From Sphingobacterium psychroaquaticum (GTDB lineage: Bacteria; Bacteroidota; Bacteroidia; Sphingobacteriales; Sphingobacteriaceae): a DNA stretch of 64,000 nucleotides. Below the pieces are notes generated by a model that was not told where the DNA came from, ran no database searches, and was given only the letters and a program-made list of their open reading frames with translations. Position numbers and translations under genes: made by a program. This document shows, in pieces, positions 1-8,655 of this stretch (positions are counted from its first letter, which is position 1; each line of letters opens with the position of its first letter). The stretch is from positions 310,001 through 374,000 of the forward strand of contig NZ_FXAU01000005.1 in assembly GCF_900177625.1 (NCBI RefSeq), in the 5' to 3' direction.

Positions 1-721
1 GTTTTAGTCCCGGAATGATGGGTACATGAATATCATTATCACGACATTTCGTCACAAACTCTTTGTATTTATCTACGTTGTAGAACATTTGGGTTACGAT
101 GAACTCTGCCCCCATCTCTACTTTCTTCTTCAGCCATTTGAAATCGGTATTGAAGTTCGGCGCTTCAAAGTGTTTCTCCGGGTAGCCGGCAACGCCAATA
201 CAAAAGTCTGTTTTCGCAGAGCTTTCGATATCTTCGTGTAAATATTTTCCTTCGTTCATATCGACAACCTGCTGTAGGAGGTCCGTAGCAAAGGCATGTC
301 CACCCGGGGTTGGAATAAAATCGGCATCCCCTTTACGGGCATCACCACGTAGGACCAATACATTGTCTATCCCCAAAAAGTTGAGGTCGATCAGGGCATT
401 TTCAGTTTCTTCTTTGGTAAATCCTCCGCAGATTAAGTGCGGCACAGCATCTACCTTATACTTACTCATAATAGCCGCGCAAATAGCCACCGTTCCTGGT
501 CGCTTTCTGTAGGCTACACGCTCCAGAAGGCCACTGTCATGTTGTTTGTACAGGTAATCTTCCCGATGGTAGGTAACATCAATAAAAGGAGGTTTGAATT
601 CCATAAGTTCATCCATCGTCTTAAAAATGCTTTGTATTCCCTGCCCTTTTGCGGGAGGCAATAGCTCAAAAGAAAAGGATGTCTTGCCCTTGGCGTTCTT
701 GATATGATCAACAATCTTCAT
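1..721 (-). CDS. metF: 5,10-methylenetetrahydrofolate reductase (partial, C-terminus outside window)
   Basis: Reduces 5,10-methylene-THF to 5-methyl-THF, the methyl donor for methionine synthesis, using an FAD TIM barrel in the cytoplasm. I translated this frame by hand: it starts ATG at 721 (MKIVDHIKNAKGKTSFSFEL) and stays open to the window edge, giving 240 residues of a protein usually about 300-320 long. Family signatures are FSFELLPP near the N-terminus, FIDVTYHRE, LVLRGDARKGD and CIGVAGYPEKH. The gene lies directly behind a SAM-I riboswitch, so it should be switched off when S-adenosylmethionine is plentiful. Only the end is missing; the call is secure. Confidence 0.95.
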   Translation of the reverse strand, partial: MKIVDHIKNAKGKTSFSFELLPPAKGQGIQSIFKTMDELMEFKPPFIDVTYHREDYLYKQHDSGLLERVAYRKRPGTVAICAAIMSKYKVDAVPHLICGGFTKEETENALIDLNFLGIDNVLVLRGDARKGDADFIPTPGGHAFATDLLQQVVDMNEGKYLHEDIESSAKTDFCIGVAGYPEKHFEAPNFNTDFKWLKKKVEMGAEFIVTQMFYNVDKYKEFVTKCRDNDIHVPIIPGLK

Positions 722-774
722 AGTAATCGATTTAGGCTTAGGAGAAAACGCACAGGGATATTGTGTTTCTTCAG

Positions 775-874
775 CTTATCTTTCCCGGGCTAAACCGAGT
801 AGAATGTAGCACCTTGACCAGTGTCAGGTTGCTAAGGCTTCAGCGGGTCTATTCCCTCTGCCTTTCTCTATAAG
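775..874 (-). ncRNA. SAM-I (S-box) riboswitch upstream of metF
   Basis: Read on the minus strand, the segment opens with CTTATAGAGA and closes with GAAAGATAAG, so CTTAT/ATAAG form the P1 helix. Between them are the conserved S-box elements: GCAGAGGGAATAGACCC, then CTGAAGCCTTAGCAACCTG and a variable P3 arm ending in GGTGCTA. It sits 53 nt before the metF ATG. The family binds S-adenosylmethionine. I see no strong intrinsic terminator between it and metF, so control may be at translation or through a weak hairpin. Confidence 0.93.
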
Positions 875-923
875 CGGTTGCTAATATCGGTAATAGAAGT
901 GAGAACTAAAAATAAAAAGGCCG

Positions 924-1454
924 TTATTCTTCCCCGCGATATAAATCGACTAGCCCTTCCGGTAATTCTACTTCCAGAACTTGCTCTTCGGCATCGATAC
1001 CTAAGATTAGATCGTCATTCAATGGAAAAAGCAATTCCTGTCCGTTGAAATCTACAGAGGCCATAAACTGTTGAGGAAGCTCTTGTACCTGTGTAATTTC
1101 ACCAAGTTCTCCTTCATTTTCGTCAATGACAAGATACCCGATCAAGTCGGTATAGCGGAAATCATCCGGGTCACGCTCTGGCATCTTGTCGTTTGGGAGG
1201 TATACTTTCTTTTTGACAATGGCCTGCGCCTTATCAATATGGTCTACATCCTCAAGGTTTAGGTATGCGGTACTATTTTTTTGTAGTTTGATGGTGTCGA
1301 CAAAATAAGGAACCAATTTTTTATTGACTTCTACGAAAAGTACATCAAACTCCAAATCCATGTAATCTTCAAATTCAAAAAAAAGTTGTACTTCACCCTT
1401 TAATCCACGGGTTTTCGTGATATAGCCGATATAAAAACTCTGTTCAATTGTCAT
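924..1454 (-). CDS. rimM: 16S rRNA processing protein RimM
   Basis: Assembly factor for the 30S head; it binds ribosomal protein S19 and helps mature 16S rRNA. The 176-residue length is normal. The N-terminal RimM barrel carries YIGYITKTRGLKGEVQLFF, the family hallmark; the C-terminal PRC-like half includes DLIGYLVIDENEGELGEI and ends in LPEGLVDLY. It follows rpsP, its usual functional neighbour, but a hairpin terminator and its own -7 box lie between them. The -7 element ends 4 nt before the ATG, so the transcript is probably leaderless. Start chosen at the ATG that begins the conserved domain. Confidence 0.96.
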   Translation of the reverse strand: MTIEQSFYIGYITKTRGLKGEVQLFFEFEDYMDLEFDVLFVEVNKKLVPYFVDTIKLQKNSTAYLNLEDVDHIDKAQAIVKKKVYLPNDKMPERDPDDFRYTDLIGYLVIDENEGELGEITQVQELPQQFMASVDFNGQELLFPLNDDLILGIDAEEQVLEVELPEGLVDLYRGEE

Positions 1455-1458
1455 AATG

Positions 1459-1466
1459 CAAAGGTA
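1459..1466 (-). promoter_or_regulatory. -7 promoter element of rimM
   Basis: Minus-strand TACCTTTG matches the Bacteroidota -7 consensus TAnnTTTG. Only CATT separates it from the rimM ATG, so transcription should begin at or next to the start codon. No clear -33 TTG is visible. Confidence 0.7.
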
Positions 1467-1475
1467 CGTAGATAA

Positions 1476-1511
1476 AATAAAAAAAAGCCGATTCCTTGCG
1501 GATTCGGCCTT
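1476..1511 (-). terminator. intrinsic terminator downstream of rpsP
   Basis: On the minus strand GGCCGAATCC and GGAATCGGC pair around a GCAA loop with one mismatch, followed by a run of eight T. It separates rpsP from rimM. Confidence 0.8.
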
Positions 1512-1534
1512 CTTGAATCTGTATGAATAGTGAA

Positions 1535-2080
1535 TTATCCTTCAGTTTCTTCTGTGTTTTCAGCACCTTCAGTTACCTCAGGAGCTTCTACAACTTCTTC
1601 TTCTGCTACTTCTTCAGCAACAGGCGCGTTTTTAGCAGCGATTGCCGCAGCTCTGTCCGCTTTTTTCTTTGCTTCAGCAGCTAAAGCAGCTTTCTTAGTT
1701 TCTTCTTTAGAAGATGCTAAACCAGCTTTTTTACCAGCTACTTGTGCGTTTTTGCCTTCTACCCAAGCAGCGAATAATTCTTCTGCTTTAGCTTCGTCAA
1801 AAGCACCTTTTTTCACACCACCTTGTAAGTGTTTCTTGTAAAGAACACCTTCCTCAGAAAGGAGCGTACGTGCTGTGTCAGTTGGCTGTGCACCTGTGTT
1901 TAACCAGTTCAAAGCTTTCTCGAAATCCAAGATAATTGTCGCTGGGTTTGTGTTTGGGTTGTAAGAACCGATACGCTCGATAAACTTACCATCACGTGGT
2001 GCACGTGAATCTGCTACTACTACGTGGTAAAAAGGTTTTCCTTTTTTACCGTGTCTTTGCAATCTGATTTTAGTTGCCAT
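1535..2080 (-). CDS. rpsP: 30S ribosomal protein bS16 with long acidic/basic C-terminal tail
   Basis: Structural protein of the small subunit body. Residues 1 to about 85 are the canonical S16 fold ([51 protein letters not shown]). The protein is 181 residues, about twice the E. coli length. The extra about 95 residues begin after LYKKHL and are rich in Ala, Lys and Glu, ending in a Glu-rich stretch ([21 protein letters not shown]). Extended S16 tails are known in Bacteroidota; their role is not. The gene has its own TATCTTTG promoter element about 58 nt upstream and a terminator immediately downstream. Confidence 0.97.
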   Translation of the reverse strand: MATKIRLQRHGKKGKPFYHVVVADSRAPRDGKFIERIGSYNPNTNPATIILDFEKALNWLNTGAQPTDTARTLLSEEGVLYKKHLQGGVKKGAFDEAKAEELFAAWVEGKNAQVAGKKAGLASSKEETKKAALAAEAKKKADRAAAIAAKNAPVAEEVAEEEVVEAPEVTEGAENTEETEG

Positions 2081-2137
2081 GTTTTATTTAATTTATGTAT
2101 TCAACATATCCCCCGTGCTTTATTGCAAGAGGGGACA

Positions 2138-2145
2138 CAAAGATA
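2138..2145 (-). promoter_or_regulatory. -7 promoter element of rpsP
   Basis: Minus-strand TATCTTTG matches TAnnTTTG. It lies 57 nt upstream of the rpsP ATG, giving a leader of about 50 nt. Confidence 0.65.
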
Positions 2146-2284
2146 AGAATATTTTTTTCCTTTTCCTTTTTTAATTTTTACTTTCATCTTGATACCCTGA
2201 TACTTTCCTGCCTCGCTTTCTACGAACGACCTTCTCTTTTCTATATTTTTAATTTTGCCCCATCCATGTAATCTGGTCCTCATT

Positions 2285-2347
2285 CTACTCGTTACTCGCT
2301 ACTTTGTACGTTTTCCTTTCTACTTTTTCCTTTTTAATCTTTACTTT
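2285..2347 (+). repeat. degenerate heptad array (CTAC core) before the addA-like gene
   Basis: Nine consecutive 7-nt units follow each other in register: CTACTCG, TTACTCG, CTACTTT, GTACGTT, TTCCTTT, CTACTTT, TTCCTTT, TTAATCT, TTACTTT. The array ends 6 nt before the ATG at 2354. A near copy of its last 23 nt lies at 2165-2188 (one T indel and one C/T change). The CTAC-every-7-nt register matches the arrays at 35.6, 55.5 and 60.4 kb, so it is probably a decayed member of the same repeat family. Confidence 0.6.
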
Positions 2348-2353
2348 CATCAC

Positions 2354-5300
2354 ATGAACGCTGTTGCTCCACTCAAAATATTAAAAGCTTCGGCAGGCTC
2401 CGGGAAAACCTTTAGTCTGACCCTGCATTATATCACGTTGTTATTGATGCAGGAAAATAGCTACAGAGAGATTTTAGCGGTAACCTTTACGAATAAGGCG
2501 ACAGCCGAGATGAAGGAGCGCGTGCTATCGGTGTTACAAGGGTTGGCTACAGGTGACCAGCGTCGTAAGGTGGATGCCTTTCGGATGCTTCTGCTGGAGC
2601 AACAACCCACGTGGACTCCACAGTTAATACAAGAAAAGGCCTATCGGGTGTTTCGAAAAATCATACATGATTACGGGCATTTTACGATTAGTACCATTGA
2701 TGGCTTCTCCCAGAAGGTGATCCGTAGCTTTACGTACGAGCTGAATCTTGATGCGGGGTATAAGATTGAGATGAACAGTAATAAGGTAAAACAGGATCTT
2801 ACTGTTATGTTGAACCAGTTACTGGATGAGCGCCCTGATCTGTTGGAGTGGATTATCGCTTATGCGGAGAAGAAAATTGATAGCAATGAAAATTGGAATT
2901 ATCGTCAACAACTACTCAGTCTAGCGGGATTAATATTTACCGAAAATTTCCAGGAGTTCAATGCACATTTGAGTACGGCCGATGCCCGACACGTGTTCAA
3001 TCTGCTCAATACGGAGGTGCACGAGAAAACACAAACCTTTCTAGAAGCTCTGCGGTCAGCCATTCTCCTGTTTTCGGCGACGATCAAAACTTCAGGTGTT
3101 GTGGCGGATGATTTGAAAGGTAAATCGCGCAACAAGCTGTTTTCGGCAAGCAAGACCGATCCAGAGGTGAGCAAACTATCGGCGACTGAACTGGCAAAAA
3201 TATTTGATAAATACTTAAAGTTATCCGATGACGAGGATGCCTTTACTGGAGCGGATAAAAGTGTGCGGTATGATCTACAGCAGCTGCTAGCGCCCGTGTT
3301 GCGGCAATTTGAAGAACTGTATCAGTTCTTTCCAACCTTTATTGCTTATCAGTCTGTACAAGGAAACCTCTATTACTTGCGTTTGCTGAAGGAGATGAGC
3401 GACCTCCTCACGCAGTGGCGTAGAGAAAATGGGGCGCAACTGATTTCAGATGCGCAGATGTTACTGAGTAAGCTGGGACTCGATGAAAATAACGACCCCA
3501 CCTTTATCTGGGAAAAGATCGGCAACCGATACAACTATTTCCTGTTTGATGAGTTTCAGGACACCTCACGAATCCAGTGGAAAAATTACAGTCCGTTGCT
3601 CATCAATGCCCTCGGTAATGCACGTCAGGAGTTCCACGAACACCTTATCGTAGGCGATGTAAAGCAAAGTATTTACCGGTGGCGGAATGGTGATTGGCGC
3701 ATCCTCCTGCAGCAAGTAGAACAACAGGTTTCGGATGCTTTTCATCTGAATGAAACGAATCGGAGTACTTTCATCGAAAATGGTACCCTAGACACCAATT
3801 ACAGAAGTCTGCCTCGAATTATTGCACTGAATAATTATTTGTTTAGCGCCATGCCGCAACGTCTTCAAGAGGTGCTGAATGAAAAAGTTCGGGAGAGTCT
3901 TCCCCCGGAGGAATGGGATTGGTGGGAAACATCGGGTAACGATCGGATGCTAATCAAAGCATATGAAAATAGTCAGCAGGAAGTGCCAGCGCATAAACAA
4001 GGCGCTGATCACCCGCAAGGTGCGATTGAAATTCAATATTTACCAGTTGAAGATGGCCGATATCGTCGTAACCAGGTGATGGAAGAATCCTTACGTTTGA
4101 TGTCCGAAAAAGTAGGCGAGTGGATATCTACGGGGCGCTATGAACCGCGGCAAATTGGGATATTAGTTCGCAGTAATACACAAGCGAAACAAGTGATCCA
4201 ACAGCTGATGGCTTACAAAAATGAGAGTGGGATAGCTTTTGAGGTGATTTCGGGCGATGCGTTGTCTCTGGTTGGTAATGATGCTGTTTTATTGCTGATT
4301 GAGACGCTTAAGGCGCTAGTTTACCAGTCGGATAAACACATTATTCACCGTGCCCGAATGGTCTATCTCTATCAACTCATTCAATCGGGGCATACATTTG
4401 ATACCTCCTTTTGGTTGGAATTTAAAACGAACAACCTCCAAGATGTAGCGTCTCTCTTGCCAGCAGGATTGTTAGCTCAATGGTCTGTGTTGCAAAAGCT
4501 ACCGTTGATCCATTTGGTAGAGAAGCTGATTGAGGCTTACGGGTTGATCGGCGAGGGGAGTTTGCATCTGCCTTATATTTTGGCTTTTAAAGATATGGTG
4601 AGCACTTTCTCCCAAAGTGGTGAACGTGGGATATCTCAGTTTTTGACCTTTTGGGAAGAGGATGGTGTGCATGTGAGCCTTCCTGCAGATGGCAAAGTCA
4701 ATGCGATAGAGGTGACGACGATCCATAAATCTAAAGGATTGGCATACGAGGTGGTGATGATTCCTTTTTGTGCCTGGGATCTGGATGGAATGATAAATGG
4801 TGACTTTTGGATCGATGTGCAAGGGAGCCCCTTTGAGCAGTTGGGGAAAATACCGTTAAAGTATACAGGAAGCGTCGGACAGTCTATCTTTTATAAGCAG
4901 TATTTTGAAGAGATGTTGTTTAATTACATGGATGCATTAAATACATTTTATGTTGCGATGACACGTGCTGTAGCACACCTATATATCACGGCGCCACTAT
5001 TTAAGGAAACTGTCGATAAGAAAACCGGTATAGTATCAGGCTATGATATCAAGAACGATTATATAAGCGACCTGTTGTACCAGGTGCTAGATAATAATGG
5101 GCAGGGAGAGTTTAGTTTGTCGGAGGGACAGTTGCTCTTGGAAGAGGTTGTCCCCCAAGAAAAGGATGTAAAGTTGGATGAACAGGCCGAAACAGGAGAA
5201 TCCCGTATCCATCACTACCCGGTTAGTTTAAAGGATTATCCGATTTCGGTGGAGTTACAAAAGGCTTTTGATAAATCAACGAAGCGTACGATCAATAATA

Positions 5301-5743
5301 TTCTGCAATTAGAAAAAGCGGCGCAGTATGGTATACTGGCGCATGAGATTATGTCGGAGGTGAGTAGACAGGAAGAGGTCCTTGGTTTGGTTGATCGCTA
5401 TATTGAGGAAGGGGTGCTGGCGCTAGAGGATCGTCCTTTTATATTGCATGAGATCCAGCAGATCTGGGAACATCCTGTTGTGAGTAATTGGCTAGGTGGA
5501 GATTATAAGATATGGAACGAGGCCAGTATTATTTTGGAGAATGGGGAGACTATACGTCCGGATAAGGTTTTTACATCGGCGAGAGAGACTATTGTCCTCG
5601 ATTTTAAATTTACTCAGGGCGATTATGCGGAACACAAATGGCAGGTCGATAATTATATGAAGGCGTTAAAGAATCTCGGTTATATGAATGTGAAGGGATT
5701 TTTGTACTACGCAAAGAGCAATCAGTTGGTGGAGGTCATTTAA
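2354..5743 (+). CDS. addA: AddA/RecB-like UvrD-family helicase-nuclease
   Basis: Predicted ATP-driven 3'-5' helicase with a C-terminal nuclease, acting with the next gene to process double-strand breaks for RecA loading. The start chosen is the ATG at 2354, 11 residues before Walker A (ASAGSGKT, residues 12-19); the open frame reaches further upstream but only through a pyrimidine-rich repeat. SF1 motifs in order: NYFLFDEFQDTSRIQW (Walker B), GDVKQSIYRWRNGD, VTTIHKSKGLAYEVV and NTFYVAMTRA. Near the C-terminus GILAHEIM, IRPDKVF and VLDFKFTQG form a PD-(D/E)XK RecB-type nuclease site. At 1129 residues it has normal AddA length. Two bases separate it from the AddB-like gene. Symbol assigned by architecture. 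Confidence 0.88.
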   Translation: MNAVAPLKILKASAGSGKTFSLTLHYITLLLMQENSYREILAVTFTNKATAEMKERVLSVLQGLATGDQRRKVDAFRMLLLEQQPTWTPQLIQEKAYRVFRKIIHDYGHFTISTIDGFSQKVIRSFTYELNLDAGYKIEMNSNKVKQDLTVMLNQLLDERPDLLEWIIAYAEKKIDSNENWNYRQQLLSLAGLIFTENFQEFNAHLSTADARHVFNLLNTEVHEKTQTFLEALRSAILLFSATIKTSGVVADDLKGKSRNKLFSASKTDPEVSKLSATELAKIFDKYLKLSDDEDAFTGADKSVRYDLQQLLAPVLRQFEELYQFFPTFIAYQSVQGNLYYLRLLKEMSDLLTQWRRENGAQLISDAQMLLSKLGLDENNDPTFIWEKIGNRYNYFLFDEFQDTSRIQWKNYSPLLINALGNARQEFHEHLIVGDVKQSIYRWRNGDWRILLQQVEQQVSDAFHLNETNRSTFIENGTLDTNYRSLPRIIALNNYLFSAMPQRLQEVLNEKVRESLPPEEWDWWETSGNDRMLIKAYENSQQEVPAHKQGADHPQGAIEIQYLPVEDGRYRRNQVMEESLRLMSEKVGEWISTGRYEPRQIGILVRSNTQAKQVIQQLMAYKNESGIAFEVISGDALSLVGNDAVLLLIETLKALVYQSDKHIIHRARMVYLYQLIQSGHTFDTSFWLEFKTNNLQDVASLLPAGLLAQWSVLQKLPLIHLVEKLIEAYGLIGEGSLHLPYILAFKDMVSTFSQSGERGISQFLTFWEEDGVHVSLPADGKVNAIEVTTIHKSKGLAYEVVMIPFCAWDLDGMINGDFWIDVQGSPFEQLGKIPLKYTGSVGQSIFYKQYFEEMLFNYMDALNTFYVAMTRAVAHLYITAPLFKETVDKKTGIVSGYDIKNDYISDLLYQVLDNNGQGEFSLSEGQLLLEEVVPQEKDVKLDEQAETGESRIHHYPVSLKDYPISVELQKAFDKSTKRTINNILQLEKAAQYGILAHEIMSEVSRQEEVLGLVDRYIEEGVLALEDRPFILHEIQQIWEHPVVSNWLGGDYKIWNEASIILENGETIRPDKVFTSARETIVLDFKFTQGDYAEHKWQVDNYMKALKNLGYMNVKGFLYYAKSNQLVEVI

Positions 5744-5745
5744 GT

Positions 5746-8613
5746 ATGGGAACAATGGAAGAAAGGAAACCGTTTTTACGTCAGGTAGCCGAAGATATAC
5801 AGGCACGATTTGGAAATGACCTAGCGGACATCGCTATTGTCTTTAATAATAAACGACCTATTACATACTTGAAAAAGCATCTCTCTGAGGTGTATGGTAA
5901 AGCAATATGGTCTCCACAATTTTTTACAATCCAAGAATTTGTCGGACAATCTTCTTCCTCAGCTGATGCATCGGCCTTGAGTCAGTTTTTTTACTTGTAT
6001 GAACTGCATAATGAGCTGCTCGTAAAAGAAGGGGCGGAGCCTGAAACCTTAGAAGAGTTTTATCCGATTGCGGAAATTATTCTGGCCGATTTTGGTCAAC
6101 TAGATTATGAACTGGTGGACATTGATCAGATCTATATGGAGCTGTATGATACCACAAAGATCGATATTGCATTTCAGCATTTGACGGAACAGCAACAGGT
6201 ATTCATTCGTCAGTTTTGGCAGTCATTTAGTATAGGAGGACATACCGGTATCCAGGAGCGGTTCTTAAAACTATGGCGACGGATGCCGCTTCTATATCGT
6301 GCGTTGAAGGAGAAACTAAAAGAGCTGGGGCAGCGCAATTACCCAACCTTATACCGTAATCTCGCAGAGGGGAAAGCAGAGAATGGGCGTTTTGTCGAGC
6401 GATATAAAAAACTTGTTTTTGTAGGCTTCAATGCCTTGAGTAAAGCGGAAGCACGATTATTTAAGCAGTGGCAAGAGGAAGGCCGAGCACTTTTTTATTT
6501 TGATGCGGACGCCTATTATATGACGGATACGCAGCAGGAAGCCGGTCTTTTTATTCGAAGAAATGTACAGGGAATTGGCTTACAACATGCGCTTGGTGAG
6601 TTTTCGGATACTATTGGAAAGCGTAAAGATACAATTGCTGTGTATGCCGCTTCCGGAAACATTAGTCAAACAAAGTTGTTGCACGATGTTCTTCAGGATT
6701 GTGAAAAAGAGGATAAAACCTCCGCTATTCTGCTTGCTGATGAAAGTCTATTGGTGCCGTTGTTGCAAAGTTTGCCGGCTGTGGTTCCGAACATTACAAC
6801 CGGATACCCGTTAACGCAATCCCCTATCTTTGGTCTAATCGATTTATGGCTCGATGTGCAAAAAGATATTGCGCATCTGAAAAGAACAAAGGTTCCTTTT
6901 CAGTATGTGGAGACGTTTATCAGCCACCCTTTGACACGGTTAGATCCCGAAGAGCGAGCCGGATTGTTTAAGGATCTAACGGATAAGCAGCTTTTTGAAG
7001 TGAGCTTGGAGCATATTACGATTAAAAGCAGCGTGCTGCCAAACTTTTTTAAACCGGTAAGGAGTGCGGTGGAGTTATTGCCGGCTTTGGTACACGTTTT
7101 GGATACATTATTGGTGGCTATTGCAGCGCAGGACCGAATGAGCCAAATCGATAGTAATCTGTTGGTCGAAACCAAGAAAGTGCTTAACCAGTTACGGCTT
7201 GGGTTAGATAAAATTGCAGCAACGTCGATCAGTTTTCAAATTGGGTTAATCCGCAAAGCGATTGCCCCCGTTAATTCGGCCATTGAGGGAGATCCTTTGC
7301 AAGGTTTACAAATTATGGGGCTTTTGGAAAGTCGATGTCTAAATTTTGATAAGGTGTATATCCTCGGGGCCAATGAAGGGGTGTTACCAAAGACATCTAA
7401 TGCAGCGACGTTTTTACCCAATAATTTAAGGCGAGCATACGATCTACCGATCTTGGAAAATCAAGACGCATTATCCGCCTATCTTTTTTATCGTCATTTC
7501 CAGTTTAGTGAAGATATCCATATTTTTTATAATGGCTTAGTCAACGAAAGTAGTTCCGGGGAGGAGAGTCGTTTTGTTAAACAGTTGATGTTTGAAAGTC
7601 AGCTGCAGTTTGACATCTTTCGACAGCAACAACCGATTGGTTTTCAGGAACCGAACGAGCCGCTCGTTATTCCAAAGGAAGGAGCTGTTTGGATGCAGCT
7701 ATATGATGCTTTTATCACAAAGAAGAAAAGCATATCGGCAACGGCGTTGACCACTTATTTGCAATCACCTTTGCAGTTTTTTCTAAAGCATGTTGCGGAG
7801 ATAAAAGAACCACCAACACTAACGCAAGAGTTTGAGATGAACAAGCTGGGGACTGTTATCCATAATGTGATGGAAACAATCTTTACGCCATATAAGGGAA
7901 CCGACAAGTTTGTATCTACCACGATCCTTTCGAGTAAGCTTCCGGAGGTAGATGCTTTGGTGATACGTGAGATTTCAGCGCTTTATCAAACGGAATTTAC
8001 GGCTTTAACTGACCTCAATAGTATGCAGCACTTGATGTATAAAATTGCTACAGCATATGTGAGGATGTATCTGCAATATGATATGGATAAATATCAGGCC
8101 TTTCGAATTGTGGAGCTGGAAAATGATACAGATTATACGTTGGAGTTTCCGATTCAGGTTAATGGGAAAGAAGAGCGGGTGAAGCTGTATGGTATTATTG
8201 ACCGTGTGGATGAGGTATTGACGGCCGATGGCGAGGTGATTACACGGATTGTGGATTATAAAACGGGAGGCGATACAGTTTCTTTTAAAGATTTGGAAAA
8301 GGTGTTTGCGGCGAACACGGAGAATAAGGCATTGGTGCAAACGTTGTTTTATGCGTATGTATTCGAGGAAAAGACAGGCCGTAAAGGCTTGGAGCCTCAC
8401 TTGTATGTGGCGCGTAAAATGCGGGAGGAAGGAACATTGTTTAATGGTAAAGGGATGGTGTTAACGGATGCCTATCTAGCGGAGGTGAAGACTATGTTTG
8501 TTTCGTTCTTGCAGCAAACGCTCGAGGAGATTTTTGATCCGGAAGTGCCGTTTCAACATAATCCAGATGCTGTTGTCTATCCGTCGGATCCGTATACGTT
8601 GTTTTATCGGTAA
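5746..8613 (+). CDS. addB: AddB-like PD-(D/E)XK nuclease subunit
   Basis: Partner of the upstream helicase-nuclease. The 955-residue protein has an inactivated-helicase-like N-terminal two thirds (GLLESRCLNFDKVYILGANEGVLPKTS resembles the AddB motif-IV/V region) and a C-terminal RecB-type nuclease: LGTVIHNVMETIF, LYGIIDRVDEV and TRIVDYKTGGD give the catalytic H, D and D-x-K residues. The protein has only two cysteines, neither in the nuclease domain, so it lacks the 4Fe-4S-ligating cysteines of Bacillus AddB. At the extreme C-terminus PSDPYTLFYR falls where CxYCPYxxLC-type motifs normally sit. A second possible ATG lies at 5755. Confidence 0.85.
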   Translation: MGTMEERKPFLRQVAEDIQARFGNDLADIAIVFNNKRPITYLKKHLSEVYGKAIWSPQFFTIQEFVGQSSSSADASALSQFFYLYELHNELLVKEGAEPETLEEFYPIAEIILADFGQLDYELVDIDQIYMELYDTTKIDIAFQHLTEQQQVFIRQFWQSFSIGGHTGIQERFLKLWRRMPLLYRALKEKLKELGQRNYPTLYRNLAEGKAENGRFVERYKKLVFVGFNALSKAEARLFKQWQEEGRALFYFDADAYYMTDTQQEAGLFIRRNVQGIGLQHALGEFSDTIGKRKDTIAVYAASGNISQTKLLHDVLQDCEKEDKTSAILLADESLLVPLLQSLPAVVPNITTGYPLTQSPIFGLIDLWLDVQKDIAHLKRTKVPFQYVETFISHPLTRLDPEERAGLFKDLTDKQLFEVSLEHITIKSSVLPNFFKPVRSAVELLPALVHVLDTLLVAIAAQDRMSQIDSNLLVETKKVLNQLRLGLDKIAATSISFQIGLIRKAIAPVNSAIEGDPLQGLQIMGLLESRCLNFDKVYILGANEGVLPKTSNAATFLPNNLRRAYDLPILENQDALSAYLFYRHFQFSEDIHIFYNGLVNESSSGEESRFVKQLMFESQLQFDIFRQQQPIGFQEPNEPLVIPKEGAVWMQLYDAFITKKKSISATALTTYLQSPLQFFLKHVAEIKEPPTLTQEFEMNKLGTVIHNVMETIFTPYKGTDKFVSTTILSSKLPEVDALVIREISALYQTEFTALTDLNSMQHLMYKIATAYVRMYLQYDMDKYQAFRIVELENDTDYTLEFPIQVNGKEERVKLYGIIDRVDEVLTADGEVITRIVDYKTGGDTVSFKDLEKVFAANTENKALVQTLFYAYVFEEKTGRKGLEPHLYVARKMREEGTLFNGKGMVLTDAYLAEVKTMFVSFLQQTLEEIFDPEVPFQHNPDAVVYPSDPYTLFYR

Positions 8614-8655
8614 TAGGTTTGAAGAGAGCTTGTAGCTCGTGCCTTACCCATCTTG

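Noticed and set aside
2101-2283. Small minus-strand open frame of 60 codons upstream of rpsP
   Set aside because: Lys-rich translation of a pyrimidine-rich repeat region that contains the rpsP promoter; no homology-like features.
8614-8655. Small GAGCT/AGCTC hairpin between the addB-like gene and the receptor gene
   Set aside because: Short stem with no T run in either direction; not convincing as a terminator.
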